Below the pieces are notes generated by a model, which was not told the origin of the DNA, made no database searches, and worked only from the letters and a program-made list of their open reading frames with translations. Positions 19,447 through 27,467 of a DNA stretch of 64,000 nt are shown piece by piece. Source of the stretch: JBBECJ01 sp963763325. Its GTDB lineage: Bacteria; Chloroflexota; Chloroflexia; Thermomicrobiales; CFX8. A program made the translations under genes and the position numbers. Each line of letters begins with the position of its first letter. The stretch's first letter is position 1. The stretch covers positions 186,001 to 250,000 of the forward strand of contig CAVXOL010000002.1 in NCBI GenBank assembly GCA_963763325.1. The letters run 5' to 3'.

Positions 19447-19879
19447 TGGGTGCCTCCATCAGTGGGGTGATCGCCTGGCCGGCGTTCCGGCCTGAATGGC
19501 TCGTCGAGCTTGCTGGCGGTTGCTTCTACGATCACCCGCGTAGATGCGGTTCCCGTGGGGGTCGGGCTGGTCCGCCGACAGGACTCCCCCCACATGAACC
19601 CGCGCACCACGAACCAGACCCAAGTTCGGGCGACGGTCGTCGTCCCGATTGCTGGCTCCGTGGAGTCAGCCCTGGTGGGCTTTCTAGCTGGCGCAATCGC
19701 GGCGCGCGCAATCCCCGTCAATCGATCGTTGGAAATCACGATAGCGTGCAGGTTGAGTCGCCCGGCACCATCCCCTGGATGTATTTGGTAGGTGTAGGAG
19801 CTGAGCTGCGACCCGGCCAAGTCGTTCGGCTCCACCCCCATGCAAGGACTACGACCGCAATTACAACCAAACGGCGCAT
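19443..19879 (-). pseudogene. Possible exported protein with a frameshift
   Basis: A signal-like start MRRLVVIAVVVLA is encoded from ATG 19879 on the minus strand. One base later the reading changes to GVEPNDLAGSQLSSYTYQIH, NLHAIVISNDRLTGIARAAI and so on to a stop at 19443. The joined product would be about 145 residues. The end overlaps the RDD start by 4 bp. No family is recognised and coding status is uncertain. Confidence 0.3.
19850..19868 (+). promoter_or_regulatory. Direct heptamer repeat element, 12-bp period
   Basis: TACGACC, 5 bp (GCAAT), TACAACC. Both halves match perfectly but the spacer is one base shorter. It lies 144 bp before the lipoprotein gene at 20013. Confidence 0.5.
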
Positions 19880-20012
19880 GCCTCGCACCGGCGGCGTATC
19901 TACATTGTTGACGCCGCTTCCTGTTTGGATGCCTGGCAATGACGATCGCTGAGCGTTCAGGACACTTTGCCTGTGCGAAGCCCCCGGTACCCGATGATGT
20001 GGAGGCTGACGC

Positions 20013-21224
20013 ATGCTGCGACTAATTTCAGTAACCTGCCTCATAATCGCCACAATCCTGCTTGCGGCCTGTGGCGGGGATGACGACGATACGACGACGG
20101 AAGATGCCCGGGGCCAGCTCTGTGCTGAACTGGCCGTGCTGGAAAATGAGATCGCTGTTCTCAACAGCCTGACTGGAGCCGATTACGCAGGTGAGCTGCG
20201 TGACAGCATCGCCGACATCCGCGAGGCGCTGGACGCAGTCAACCAGGCCTCCGAAGACTATGACGAAGCTGTTGACGATGACATTCAGGACGCCGCGGAC
20301 GATCTCGAGGAAGCAACCGACGGAGTGCCCTCCGACGCTACCAGCGAGGAAGCAGCCGAGGAAGTCGCCGATGAACTGGCTGCGCTGGACGCGGCGCAGG
20401 CGCAGGCAGTTGCCGAACTGGATTGCGAGCCGACTGCCTCGGCCAGCTCAACCAGTGCAGATGCCGCTCAGACTGCCACCGCGCCGGCCGAGCAACAAAC
20501 AGCCACCCTGGCACCGACCAGCGAACCGACACCAACGCCAGAGCCACCGACCCCTACGCCAGAACCAACGGCAACGCCTGAGCCGACAGCAACGCCGGAA
20601 CCAACACAAACACCGACCGAACCTCCGACCGCAACGCCGCCACCGACAGTCCCCCCAACGGCGGCCGGCGTGCAATGGACGGAGGCGTACGTCGCCGACT
20701 GGTCCGCTGGCGCTGGCGAATGGGTACTGCCGCAGGGCTGGCTCATCGAGAATGCAGCGCTCATTCTGGAGGCTGGTGCTCCCGGTAATGCACTGGCGCC
20801 ATATCAGCCAGCAACTCCAGCATTCGCGGTCGAGATCGAATTGACGGCTGCCCTCGGTCAGGACCCGGCAACCTGCGATAACGGCGGAGGCATCTTCCTC
20901 AGCCCATCAACTGACGTCACCATAACCGGGACGTTTCCGACAGGCGTACTGTTCAGCCGATGTGCGCAGGGATGGGAACTTTCCGTTGTCGACGAAGCCG
21001 GCCAACGCCAGGTGATCATGGCCGGCCAGATGCAGGAGGACAGCGATCAACACCTCTACCGCGTCGAATTCAATTCGAACACGGTCCGCGTCATCATCGA
21101 CGGGACTCCGATCGCTCAGATAACCGACGAGCGGGTTGGTCAGGGACGAATTCCTGGGCTCTACACGACTGCCAACTTCCGCTTGACGGTCTCCGCATTC
21201 CGCGTCTTCGAGTCGCCGAGCTAG
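20013..21224 (+). CDS. Lipoprotein with Thr/Pro-rich stalk and C-terminal beta-sandwich-like domain
   Basis: 403 residues. Signal with lipobox ILLAAC, then GGDDDDTTTED. Residues about 30-145 are an acidic helical region rich in Asp/Glu/Ala with two cysteines (GQLCAEL and AELDCEP). A low-complexity stalk of PTPEP / ATPEPT repeats spans about 165-220. The C-terminal 180 residues (YVADWSAGAGEWVLPQGW, FAVEIELTAALGQ, YRVEFNSNTVRVIIDGTPI, GLYTTANFRLTVSAFRVF) look like a LamG/DUF1080-type beta-sandwich that binds carbohydrate or similar ligands. The N-terminal helical module resembles the smaller lipoprotein at 43443-43872. Displayed outside the membrane. Confidence 0.8.
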   Translation: MLRLISVTCLIIATILLAACGGDDDDTTTEDARGQLCAELAVLENEIAVLNSLTGADYAGELRDSIADIREALDAVNQASEDYDEAVDDDIQDAADDLEEATDGVPSDATSEEAAEEVADELAALDAAQAQAVAELDCEPTASASSTSADAAQTATAPAEQQTATLAPTSEPTPTPEPPTPTPEPTATPEPTATPEPTQTPTEPPTATPPPTVPPTAAGVQWTEAYVADWSAGAGEWVLPQGWLIENAALILEAGAPGNALAPYQPATPAFAVEIELTAALGQDPATCDNGGGIFLSPSTDVTITGTFPTGVLFSRCAQGWELSVVDEAGQRQVIMAGQMQEDSDQHLYRVEFNSNTVRVIIDGTPIAQITDERVGQGRIPGLYTTANFRLTVSAFRVFESPS

Positions 21225-21479
21225 CGATCCGGAGGGAATGCATGCGAAAAACGCACAGACGTGCGCGATACGTGATAGCTGAGGCACAGCAGCAGCCGAT
21301 TTAGTCGCTCACTGACGGTGGCTTCAAGCGAACTACACCTGTCCTTTGCGACTCCCGGTTGATGCCGTGGCCATCCTGAAGCACAAGAATCGAAACTGAC
21401 GGAGGCTCGCCACCAGGCTTCGGGCATGCGGCGCGAGCAACGCGGCCCCGCCGGAATATGGCTTGTGGAGGAACACACT

Positions 21480-22094
21480 ATGCAGGTCAGACTTGGTGCA
21501 ACCGTGCTGGACAGGCACGTCGTCAACGTCGGTAGTATCGAGCAACTGGTTATTGATCCCGGTAAGCGGCAGATCATCCAGTTGGTTGCGAAGCACGGAC
21601 GTATCGATCCGAAGCATCACATCATCGACCGCACTCTGGTCGACCATGTCGATGCGGAAGGGAACGTCCACCTCACCGTGACCGAACAGGAAGTGGCTGG
21701 CCTGCGCGAGTTCTATGCTGTCGACTACACCCCGCAATCAGCGAGAGGTGAGTTCAGTTGGACCCAGGCCCTCGGTGCTCCGATTGGTGGCCCAGACCGG
21801 ACGATATCCAGCTCATCGACGCAATACACAACGCTGCCCGACAACGTTGTTATCGTCTCCAAAGGGATGGATGTCCAGGACAAGGACTTCGAGAAGATCG
21901 GTGAACTCGAGGACATCGAGTTTGATCAGGACGCCATCATTACCGGCTTCACCGTACGGGGCGGCCATCGATTCCGTCAAACACACCACTACTTCCAGAT
22001 TGAGCAGGTCGCAGGCGTCGGAACCAACTACGTGCGCGTCAACCTCACTGGCGACGAGGCACGCGCGACGCCGGCGCGGTCGTCCGGCGAGTAA
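21480..22094 (+). CDS. PRC-barrel domain protein
   Basis: 204 residues from ATG 21480 with GTGGAGGA upstream. The N-terminal 70 residues (MQVRLGATVLDRHVVNVGSI, EQLVIDPGKRQIIQLVAKHG) are a PRC-barrel, often used for RNA or photosystem binding. Later blocks (LPDNVVIVSKGMDVQDKD, FTVRGGHRFRQTHHYFQIEQ) may be a second, diverged barrel. Soluble, no signal. It is followed by a hairpin and then an MFS gene. A single TACACCT half-site occurs at 21334 but no full direct-repeat element. Confidence 0.65.
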   Translation: MQVRLGATVLDRHVVNVGSIEQLVIDPGKRQIIQLVAKHGRIDPKHHIIDRTLVDHVDAEGNVHLTVTEQEVAGLREFYAVDYTPQSARGEFSWTQALGAPIGGPDRTISSSSTQYTTLPDNVVIVSKGMDVQDKDFEKIGELEDIEFDQDAIITGFTVRGGHRFRQTHHYFQIEQVAGVGTNYVRVNLTGDEARATPARSSGE

Positions 22095-22118
22095 CCAGCG
22101 GTCCATACGTTGATCGTT

Positions 22119-22146
22119 GTTGCCGGCTCGCGGAGATCGCGGCAAC
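22119..22146. repeat. Hairpin after PRC-barrel gene
   Basis: Arms GTTGCCG / CGGCAAC with a 14-bp loop, 25 bp after the stop at 22094. No T run follows; a weak terminator at best. Confidence 0.3.
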
Positions 22147-22202
22147 TGGCGACGCTTGCTCGCCCATCGAGTATGCGCGCCAGCCGGGCGTCATAAAGGA
22201 CC

Positions 22203-23684
22203 ATGCCGATGGCGCAAGACCCAGCGCTCGATCCAGTAGCGGTCGCGGCAACTGACGCGGCTGTCGAGCCCGGGGAGACGTCGACCGTCGGCTATCGAAC
22301 GGTCCTCAGGCATCCCGAGGTACGCGTCCTGGCCGCGTCCCGGGCGGCGAACAAGATGGCCATGTCGACGGTCTCGTACGGTGCGATGGTTCATCTCGGC
22401 CAGATCGGAGCGACCCAGTTCCAGATCTCGCTGGTCAGTGCATCGTCGTACCTGGCAGCGCTCCTGTTCGGCGTTCAGGGCGGGACCGTCGCGGACTCGC
22501 TCTCCAAGCGCGTCGCACTGGCCGTCGGCCAGGGGGTCCTTGCCGCACTGTGCTTTGCTATTCCGTCCCTGCTCGGCACGAGCGCCGGCGATCTGATGCT
22601 GCTGCTGTTCCTCTCAAGCCTGATCATGCAGGTTGTCTCCCCAGGCCTGAAGGCGACCGTTGCGATCGTGGCGACGACGCGGGAACTGGCAGTGACGAGC
22701 GCGCTCGTTTCGGTGATCGGTTCAATCGCGTCGGGATTCGGCTCAGCGTTTCTGGCGCCATTCCTGATCAAACTCTCCGGGATCGAGACCGTCCTCTACG
22801 TGAGCGGCGGTCTGTACGCATTTGGATCGATTCGATCGCTGGCGATAGCACGTGAGAAAACGTCAACGCCAGTGTCCAAGGCTCTAAGCGCAATCGATTG
22901 GCGGCCGACGGCGCTCTCGCTTCGGACGACGGCGCGGTGGATCATCGACCATCGAGCAATCGCGACGATGATTCTGAGCGGGGCGATCGTCGTCGCACTC
23001 TTTGAATCCTTCAATACGCTCATCCCGCTGTACGTCAAGGAAGTGCTCGACTCCGATCCCGCAAACAGCATCTACATCTTCGCTCCTGCCGGAATCGGCT
23101 TTCTGATCGGCACGTTTCTCGCCCCACCACTCATCAACCGCTGGGGTGAGCGCCGGCTGGCCATCGTCTCACTCATCTGCATGTCGATCAGTATGGCGAT
23201 GTTCGGATTTATCGACCTGGTGGCACCATTCCTGGCGCCGATCAGCCCGTTGCGGCTCCTTGAGCTGTTCGGGGTCACGATCGACGACAAGGTGCTGGCT
23301 GCCTCGGTGATTGCAATCCCGATGAACTTCGGCTCGACCGCATCCGGTGCGGCCATTGCCAACTTCATCAACCGTCGAGTTCCACTGGTCCGCCAGGGCG
23401 CCGTCTTTGGTCTGGAGGAGACGCAGGAGAACGCCCTGATCCTGGTGACGGTGCTCGCGGTCGGCGCCATCGCCAGCATTACCGGCCCGCAGGTGGTCAT
23501 GATCGTCGCACCAATTGTTGCCGTCTCGGTCGTCATCGCACTGCTGCTTTACAGCTACCGGTCGCTCGACCAGGGACAACTTGCCGTCCGCGATGCACTT
23601 GATGTCCTTGCCGCGGATGATGACGACCAGGTACCGACCGATGACGACACCGGAGTCAGCCAGGACACCAATCCGGGTCGCTAG
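22203..23684 (+). CDS. MFS transporter
   Basis: 493 residues from ATG 22203 with AAAGGA upstream. About 11-12 hydrophobic helices are visible; motif A is in GVQGGTVADSLSKRVALAVG and the second-half counterpart is LINRWGERRLAIVSLI. SPGLKATVAIVATTRELAVTSAL is typical of the MFS_3/enterobactin-exporter-like group. An acidic tail (DDDDQVPTDDDTG) ends the protein. Probably a proton-coupled exporter; substrate unknown. It is followed 16 bp later by the YihY/BrkB gene and is likely co-transcribed with it. Confidence 0.85.
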   Translation: MPMAQDPALDPVAVAATDAAVEPGETSTVGYRTVLRHPEVRVLAASRAANKMAMSTVSYGAMVHLGQIGATQFQISLVSASSYLAALLFGVQGGTVADSLSKRVALAVGQGVLAALCFAIPSLLGTSAGDLMLLLFLSSLIMQVVSPGLKATVAIVATTRELAVTSALVSVIGSIASGFGSAFLAPFLIKLSGIETVLYVSGGLYAFGSIRSLAIAREKTSTPVSKALSAIDWRPTALSLRTTARWIIDHRAIATMILSGAIVVALFESFNTLIPLYVKEVLDSDPANSIYIFAPAGIGFLIGTFLAPPLINRWGERRLAIVSLICMSISMAMFGFIDLVAPFLAPISPLRLLELFGVTIDDKVLAASVIAIPMNFGSTASGAAIANFINRRVPLVRQGAVFGLEETQENALILVTVLAVGAIASITGPQVVMIVAPIVAVSVVIALLLYSYRSLDQGQLAVRDALDVLAADDDDQVPTDDDTGVSQDTNPGR

Positions 23685-23700
23685 CGAGCGCGATGACTGC

Positions 23701-24588
23701 ATGGATACGATTAAACAAGGCAGACGCACATTTCAGCGCTACCGCCACTTCTGGATGGTAGTTCTCGTGCGCAATTATCTGGACGACGATGCTGATGGCC
23801 TGGCGTCGATCATCGCGTTTGCCGCAATGTTTTCGCTGATGCCGATTCTCGTCATCACGTTCCTGGTCTCGACGCTCTTCCTGCAAATCAACGTCGTCAA
23901 GGACGCGCTACCTGGCGTGCTTGCCGACGACATTCCTCCCGCGATTGCCGAACCCGTCGAACAGATCGTCGGGTCGGGGGCCGATAATCTAACCAGTCTA
24001 GGTATCGTTGCCATCATCACCTTCTTGTTCGGCGGAACCAAGCTCTACACAGCCATCGACCGAGCCTGCGCGCGGATCTTCCGCGTCGAGCGGCAGCCAT
24101 ATGCAAAACGCCGCCTTTTTGCGCTCCTGATGATGCCGATGATACCGGCACTGTTGCTGATCGCGACGCTCCTGTCGGCCGTTGCGACCGCGGCGCTGGT
24201 ACTCCCGATTGAGGAGGTCACTGAGATCAACCCAACGACGCTGGAATCGTTCATCGGCTACCTGCTGTCGTTCATGGTCTCGTTCGGGCTGATGCTTGTC
24301 GCGTACTGGTGGATCCCGGAGCACGGACCAGGGCTTCGCTACTCGGCCGAGGGGGCTGTGGTAGGAGCGGTGCTCATGGTGTTGCTGGCACAGGGCTTCC
24401 CGCTGTATGTGGAATTGACCGGCGGTTACAACCTGTACGGGAGCATGCTCGCCTTCGTCCTGCTGCTGCTCCTCTGGCTCTACCTCGTCGGACAGGTCTT
24501 CGTCATTGGTGCGGAAGTGGCTGCGTTTCGCGCGGGCTATCGGGAAGACCTCCCGAATCTGCACGATGAAGGGCCGGAAGACGCATGA
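23701..24588 (+). CDS. YihY/virulence factor BrkB family membrane protein
   Basis: 295 residues from ATG 23701. The family block DDADGLASIIAFAAMFSLMP is near residue 30, GTKLYTAIDRACARIFRVE near residue 110, and six helices follow in the usual order, ending in YLVGQVFVIGAEVAAF. The family forms six-helix inner membrane proteins related to BrkB; the role is not settled (envelope integrity or transport have been proposed). The start lies 16 bp after the MFS stop, so translation may be coupled. Confidence 0.85.
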   Translation: MDTIKQGRRTFQRYRHFWMVVLVRNYLDDDADGLASIIAFAAMFSLMPILVITFLVSTLFLQINVVKDALPGVLADDIPPAIAEPVEQIVGSGADNLTSLGIVAIITFLFGGTKLYTAIDRACARIFRVERQPYAKRRLFALLMMPMIPALLLIATLLSAVATAALVLPIEEVTEINPTTLESFIGYLLSFMVSFGLMLVAYWWIPEHGPGLRYSAEGAVVGAVLMVLLAQGFPLYVELTGGYNLYGSMLAFVLLLLLWLYLVGQVFVIGAEVAAFRAGYREDLPNLHDEGPEDA

Positions 24589-24607
24589 CGGTCGCCGGTT
24601 GCGCGTA

Positions 24608-24627
24608 TACAACCGATAAGTGCAACC
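24608..24627 (+). promoter_or_regulatory. Direct heptamer repeat element (13-bp period)
   Basis: TACAACC, 6 bp (GATAAG), TGCAACC, ending 145 bp before the next gene start at 24773. Confidence 0.6.
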
Positions 24628-24772
24628 GCGGGATGGTTCTTCCCCGCCGTCGTCGATCCGTACGCTTCAACACGATCGCACCACGATCACTTGGGCGGAC
24701 GCTGTTCAAGTTGACCGAGCATGCCACCGTCGGAAGCCGCAGCGCGGCACGACCGCTGTTCAGGGACTGAGC

Positions 24773-25303
24773 ATGACAAGCAGCAACGTGACCGAGCAGG
24801 AACTGAGAGAAGGCGCAACGCCGCCGGAACAGGATATCCGCCACACGCCGGTGTCGAAGGCCATCTACGGCGTGATCACGGTCCTGGCGGTGTTGCAAGT
24901 CCTTGAAGCCCACCCGCCGTCAGCCTGGAGCGGCGCCGTCTTTCTGTTCGGAACGACCGTCGCTGTCGCGCTGGTAGATGCGTACTCAGAATCGATCGCC
25001 ATCATGCTCGCACAGGAGCGAGGCCTCACGCTGGGAGACCTGCGCGAAATTCGGCATGAGGTTGCTCCGGTTCTCGTCGGTGCACAGGCCCCAACACTCT
25101 TGCTGATAGCATCAGCGTTTGGCCTGATGTCTGTCGAACGGGCGATATCGCTGGCGCAGGTTGTCGCGTTCATGCTGCTGTTCAGCTACGGCTGGCGTGT
25201 GGGAACCATGCTTCACGAGCATTGGCTCCGCCGGATCGTCAGCGGCCTGATTCTGGTCGCCATCGGCGCGATCGCGGTCGGCATCAAGGCGGCATTTCAC
25301 TAG
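24773..25303 (+). CDS. Small integral membrane protein of unknown function
   Basis: 176 residues from ATG 24773. After a 30-residue polar head (EQELREGATPPEQD) there are about five helices: AIYGVITVLAVLQVL, AWSGAVFLFGTTVAVALVDA, LVGAQAPTLLLIASAFGLM, VVAFMLLFSYGWRVGTML and IVSGLILVAIGAIAVGIKA. Conserved-looking charged residues lie inside helices or loops (ALVDAYSESIAIML, RGLTLGDLREIRHEV), in the manner of VIT-like or other transport-related proteins, but I cannot name a family. It has its own direct-repeat element and a strong hairpin downstream, so is probably a single-gene unit. Confidence 0.65.
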   Translation: MTSSNVTEQELREGATPPEQDIRHTPVSKAIYGVITVLAVLQVLEAHPPSAWSGAVFLFGTTVAVALVDAYSESIAIMLAQERGLTLGDLREIRHEVAPVLVGAQAPTLLLIASAFGLMSVERAISLAQVVAFMLLFSYGWRVGTMLHEHWLRRIVSGLILVAIGAIAVGIKAAFH

Positions 25304-25337
25304 CGCGAGAGACGGAGCGGATCGCCGTCTCGCCAGC

Positions 25338-25356
25338 CGTTGGCAAACTGCCAACG
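25338..25356. terminator. Probable terminator hairpin(s) after 24773-25303
   Basis: CGTTGGCA, loop AAC, TGCCAACG: a perfect 8-bp stem. A second hairpin, GAGACGG / CCGTCTC, lies just before it at 25309-25331. Both lie in the 113-bp gap before the ion channel gene. No T tract follows. Confidence 0.4.
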
Positions 25357-25416
25357 ATCGAGGAACGTAGATCCTGATTCTGAGCATTAGACACTGCAAT
25401 CCGAGGAGACGGCAAT

Positions 25417-26244
25417 ATGGCAGTTGATGGCGTGCCAATAACGCACCTTCCTCCTTCCAGCGCGGCAGAAGTGCGACTGTCCACCCGCTGGGAAGTGTTC
25501 ATGCTCGGGCTCACAATCCTCTCGCTCAGCAACCTCGCCATCATCGCGATCGCTCAATTAGAGGAAGTCGGTGAGATAGCGCTGACGGTCGAAGTCGCGA
25601 TCACTGCTATATTCGCCGGCGACTTCCTGCGACGCCTGTCGAACGCAACCAACCGCCGATCCTATGTACTTCATGGCTATGGCTGGATCGACCTGATCGG
25701 CTGTATTCCCGGATTGCGAGTCGTGCGAATTGTCCGTGTGGGACGAGCACTCCACCGACTAAGAGATTACGGTGGTGTGCGGCCAGTCGCGAGACAGATC
25801 TTTGCAAACCGCGCTCAAGGTTCGCTGTTGCTCGTCACGCTGATCGCAATCTACGTCATCGAATTCGGCAGCATGGCGATGCTTGTAAGTGAGTCGCGCT
25901 CCGCCGACGCCAACATCCGGACCTCGTCAGACGCGCTCTGGTACATCATGGTGACGATCTCAACCGTTGGCTATGGCGACCTCTATCCGACGACGGCACT
26001 CGGGCGGATCGTCGGTGTCTTCATCCTCATTGTTGGTGTTGGTTTGTTCACAACGCTGACCGGCTTCCTGGCAAACATCTTCGTGATCCCGACACCTCGT
26101 GTCAGTAACCAGCCACTCGTGCCGCCTGACAGTTCCCGCCAATCAGGTGCGGCTGGGACCGGTTCCGGCACGACAACCGTCGTTGCTGCCAACACGAGCC
26201 AGCAGACCTCACCGATCGTGGCACCGACGGATCCGCAAACCTAG
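25417..26244 (+). CDS. Voltage-gated-type potassium channel (6-TM, single pore)
   Basis: 275 residues. Helices S1-S4 occupy about 28-125, with an S4-like charged helix VVRIVRVGRALHRLRDYG (regular arginines). The pore region TSSDALWYIMVTISTVGYGD carries the canonical TVGYGD selectivity filter near residue 185, followed by S6 (GRIVGVFILIVGVGLFTTLTGFLANIFV). The C-terminal 50 residues are a disordered Ser/Thr/Gly-rich tail with no RCK/TrkA-N domain, so gating would be by voltage or membrane tension, not by a cytosolic ligand ring. Likely role: K+ efflux or membrane potential control. Confidence 0.9.
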   Translation: MAVDGVPITHLPPSSAAEVRLSTRWEVFMLGLTILSLSNLAIIAIAQLEEVGEIALTVEVAITAIFAGDFLRRLSNATNRRSYVLHGYGWIDLIGCIPGLRVVRIVRVGRALHRLRDYGGVRPVARQIFANRAQGSLLLVTLIAIYVIEFGSMAMLVSESRSADANIRTSSDALWYIMVTISTVGYGDLYPTTALGRIVGVFILIVGVGLFTTLTGFLANIFVIPTPRVSNQPLVPPDSSRQSGAAGTGSGTTTVVAANTSQQTSPIVAPTDPQT

Positions 26245-26329
26245 CGACCGTTGGCAGGCAGCGAGAGTGCTGGTAAAGGACGCTGCACGTCGGGAGATGG
26301 TCGGTCCTTCGCTCGGGTCTACGGACAGG

Positions 26330-26349
26330 TACGACCCGCGAATACACCG
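26330..26349 (+). promoter_or_regulatory. Direct heptamer repeat element (13-bp period)
   Basis: TACGACC, 6 bp (CGCGAA), TACACCG, 91 bp before the start at 26441. Very close to the copy at 30079 (TACGACC-GCGAAA-TACACCT). A TAATCT that could serve as a -10 box follows about 26 bp later. Confidence 0.65.
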
Positions 26350-26440
26350 TCGGGTTCGTCTCCTCGGAGCGCAAAGATCGCTAATCTGTTCCTGTCGGCT
26401 TTCCGCGAACGCCATCGTTCAACTGCGAGGACACAAAATC

Positions 26441-26827
26441 ATGCAGGAAACACGCTGGGCTACGGGCTTTGTCGTATTCGCGGCCATCATGCTGATCATG
26501 ATCGGCACGTTCCAGGCGATCAATGGGCTCGTGGCGCTTTTCGAGGATCAGTTCTACATTGTGACACCCAACTACCTGTTCGAATTCGATGTCACTGCCT
26601 GGGGCTGGGCCCATCTCATCATCGGAATCGTCGTCGCGACCGCTGGCGTGTTTCTCTTGCAGGGCAGCACATGGGCCATTATCGTCGGTATCACGGTCGC
26701 CGCGCTCAGCGCCATCGAGAACTTCATGTACATCCCCTACTACCCGGTCTGGTCACTGTTGATCATCGCGCTCGACGTGATTGTCATCTGGGCACTCGCT
26801 GTCCACGGTCGAGAGCTCGCTCAGTAA
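26441..26827 (+). CDS. Four-TM membrane protein (DUF7144-like)
   Basis: 128 residues from ATG 26441, GAGGA upstream. Helices: WATGFVVFAAIMLIMIGTFQ, the segment after FEFDVTAWGWAHLIIGIVVA, GVFLLQGSTWAIIVGITVAA and WSLLIIALDVIVIWALAVHG. The pattern G-x-Q-x-I-N-G-L-x-A-L-F plus WGWxHLIIG and ENFMYIPYYPVWS is that of a widespread small membrane protein family common in Actinobacteria and Chloroflexota, assigned here as DUF7144 from memory. Function unknown. Confidence 0.7.
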   Translation: MQETRWATGFVVFAAIMLIMIGTFQAINGLVALFEDQFYIVTPNYLFEFDVTAWGWAHLIIGIVVATAGVFLLQGSTWAIIVGITVAALSAIENFMYIPYYPVWSLLIIALDVIVIWALAVHGRELAQ

Positions 26828-26971
26828 CGCGCCAGACCGCGTGGACCAGCCCGGGGAACGTGTCTCACCCTGCCAGCCGCGATTACCTTCCTACCGTCGA
26901 TTGCGGAGCTGTGCCGGCGCGTGAACGTGTCGGCACGGCGCGAAATCCAGTGAGGAAGGTCTGCCTCGACA

Positions 26972-27223
26972 GTGGGTGAAGCGGTACTCTGGGGATTCAT
27001 CATCGCGGTTACCTCGGCATGCTCTGCCGGTCTGGGTTACCTGGTCTTCTCACGGATGGAGGAGCGTAACGGTGCGCTGGTTCTCGCGTTTGCCGGCGGA
27101 GCCGTTCTCACGATGTTGGCCAGCACGATGATGCCCGAAGCCTTTGAGGAAGGGGGTAAGCTGGTCGGGATCGTCACCGTTCTGGGCTTCATGCTGGCGA
27201 TCCTTCTGACTACACTCGAATAG
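26972..27223 (+). CDS. C-terminal half of a ZIP-family metal transporter (truncated)
   Basis: 83 residues from GTG 26972, with GAGGAAGG upstream. The sequence AVTSACSAGLGYLVFSR, GALVLAFAGGAVLTMLASTM and MPEAFEEGG matches the last three to four helices of ZIP (zinc/iron) permeases, including the conserved M-P-E-A-F. The first half with the HxxxE metal-binding helix is absent in all frames upstream, so as it stands it cannot be a complete transporter. Either a remnant that still has a good start, or a half-size protein that forms oligomers. Confidence 0.6.
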   Translation: MGEAVLWGFIIAVTSACSAGLGYLVFSRMEERNGALVLAFAGGAVLTMLASTMMPEAFEEGGKLVGIVTVLGFMLAILLTTLE

Positions 27224-27281
27224 GCTGAACACTCGACCAAATGAGCACTGACACGGCGAGTGGTGTCGCACGAAGCACGGT

Positions 27282-27301
27282 TACGACCGACTGCTACGAC
27301 C
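27282..27301 (+). promoter_or_regulatory. Perfect direct heptamer repeat (TACGACC twice)
   Basis: TACGACC, 6 bp (GACTGC), TACGACC: the only copy with two identical halves. It ends 166 bp before the AI-2E permease start. Confidence 0.65.
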
Positions 27302-27467
27302 GTCGGTGGATGCGACGCGGTCCGTTCTCAGCCATCATCACTGCATGCAGCGCCCCCGTCGATGAGTGACCGCTCCTCGTCCTGCTGGCGACCATCGACG
27401 TCGCGATTACGAGGCTCGCGCTGCCGTTCCGCATTCTCACCCATTCGGCTGGAGGGGGTCAGCAGTC

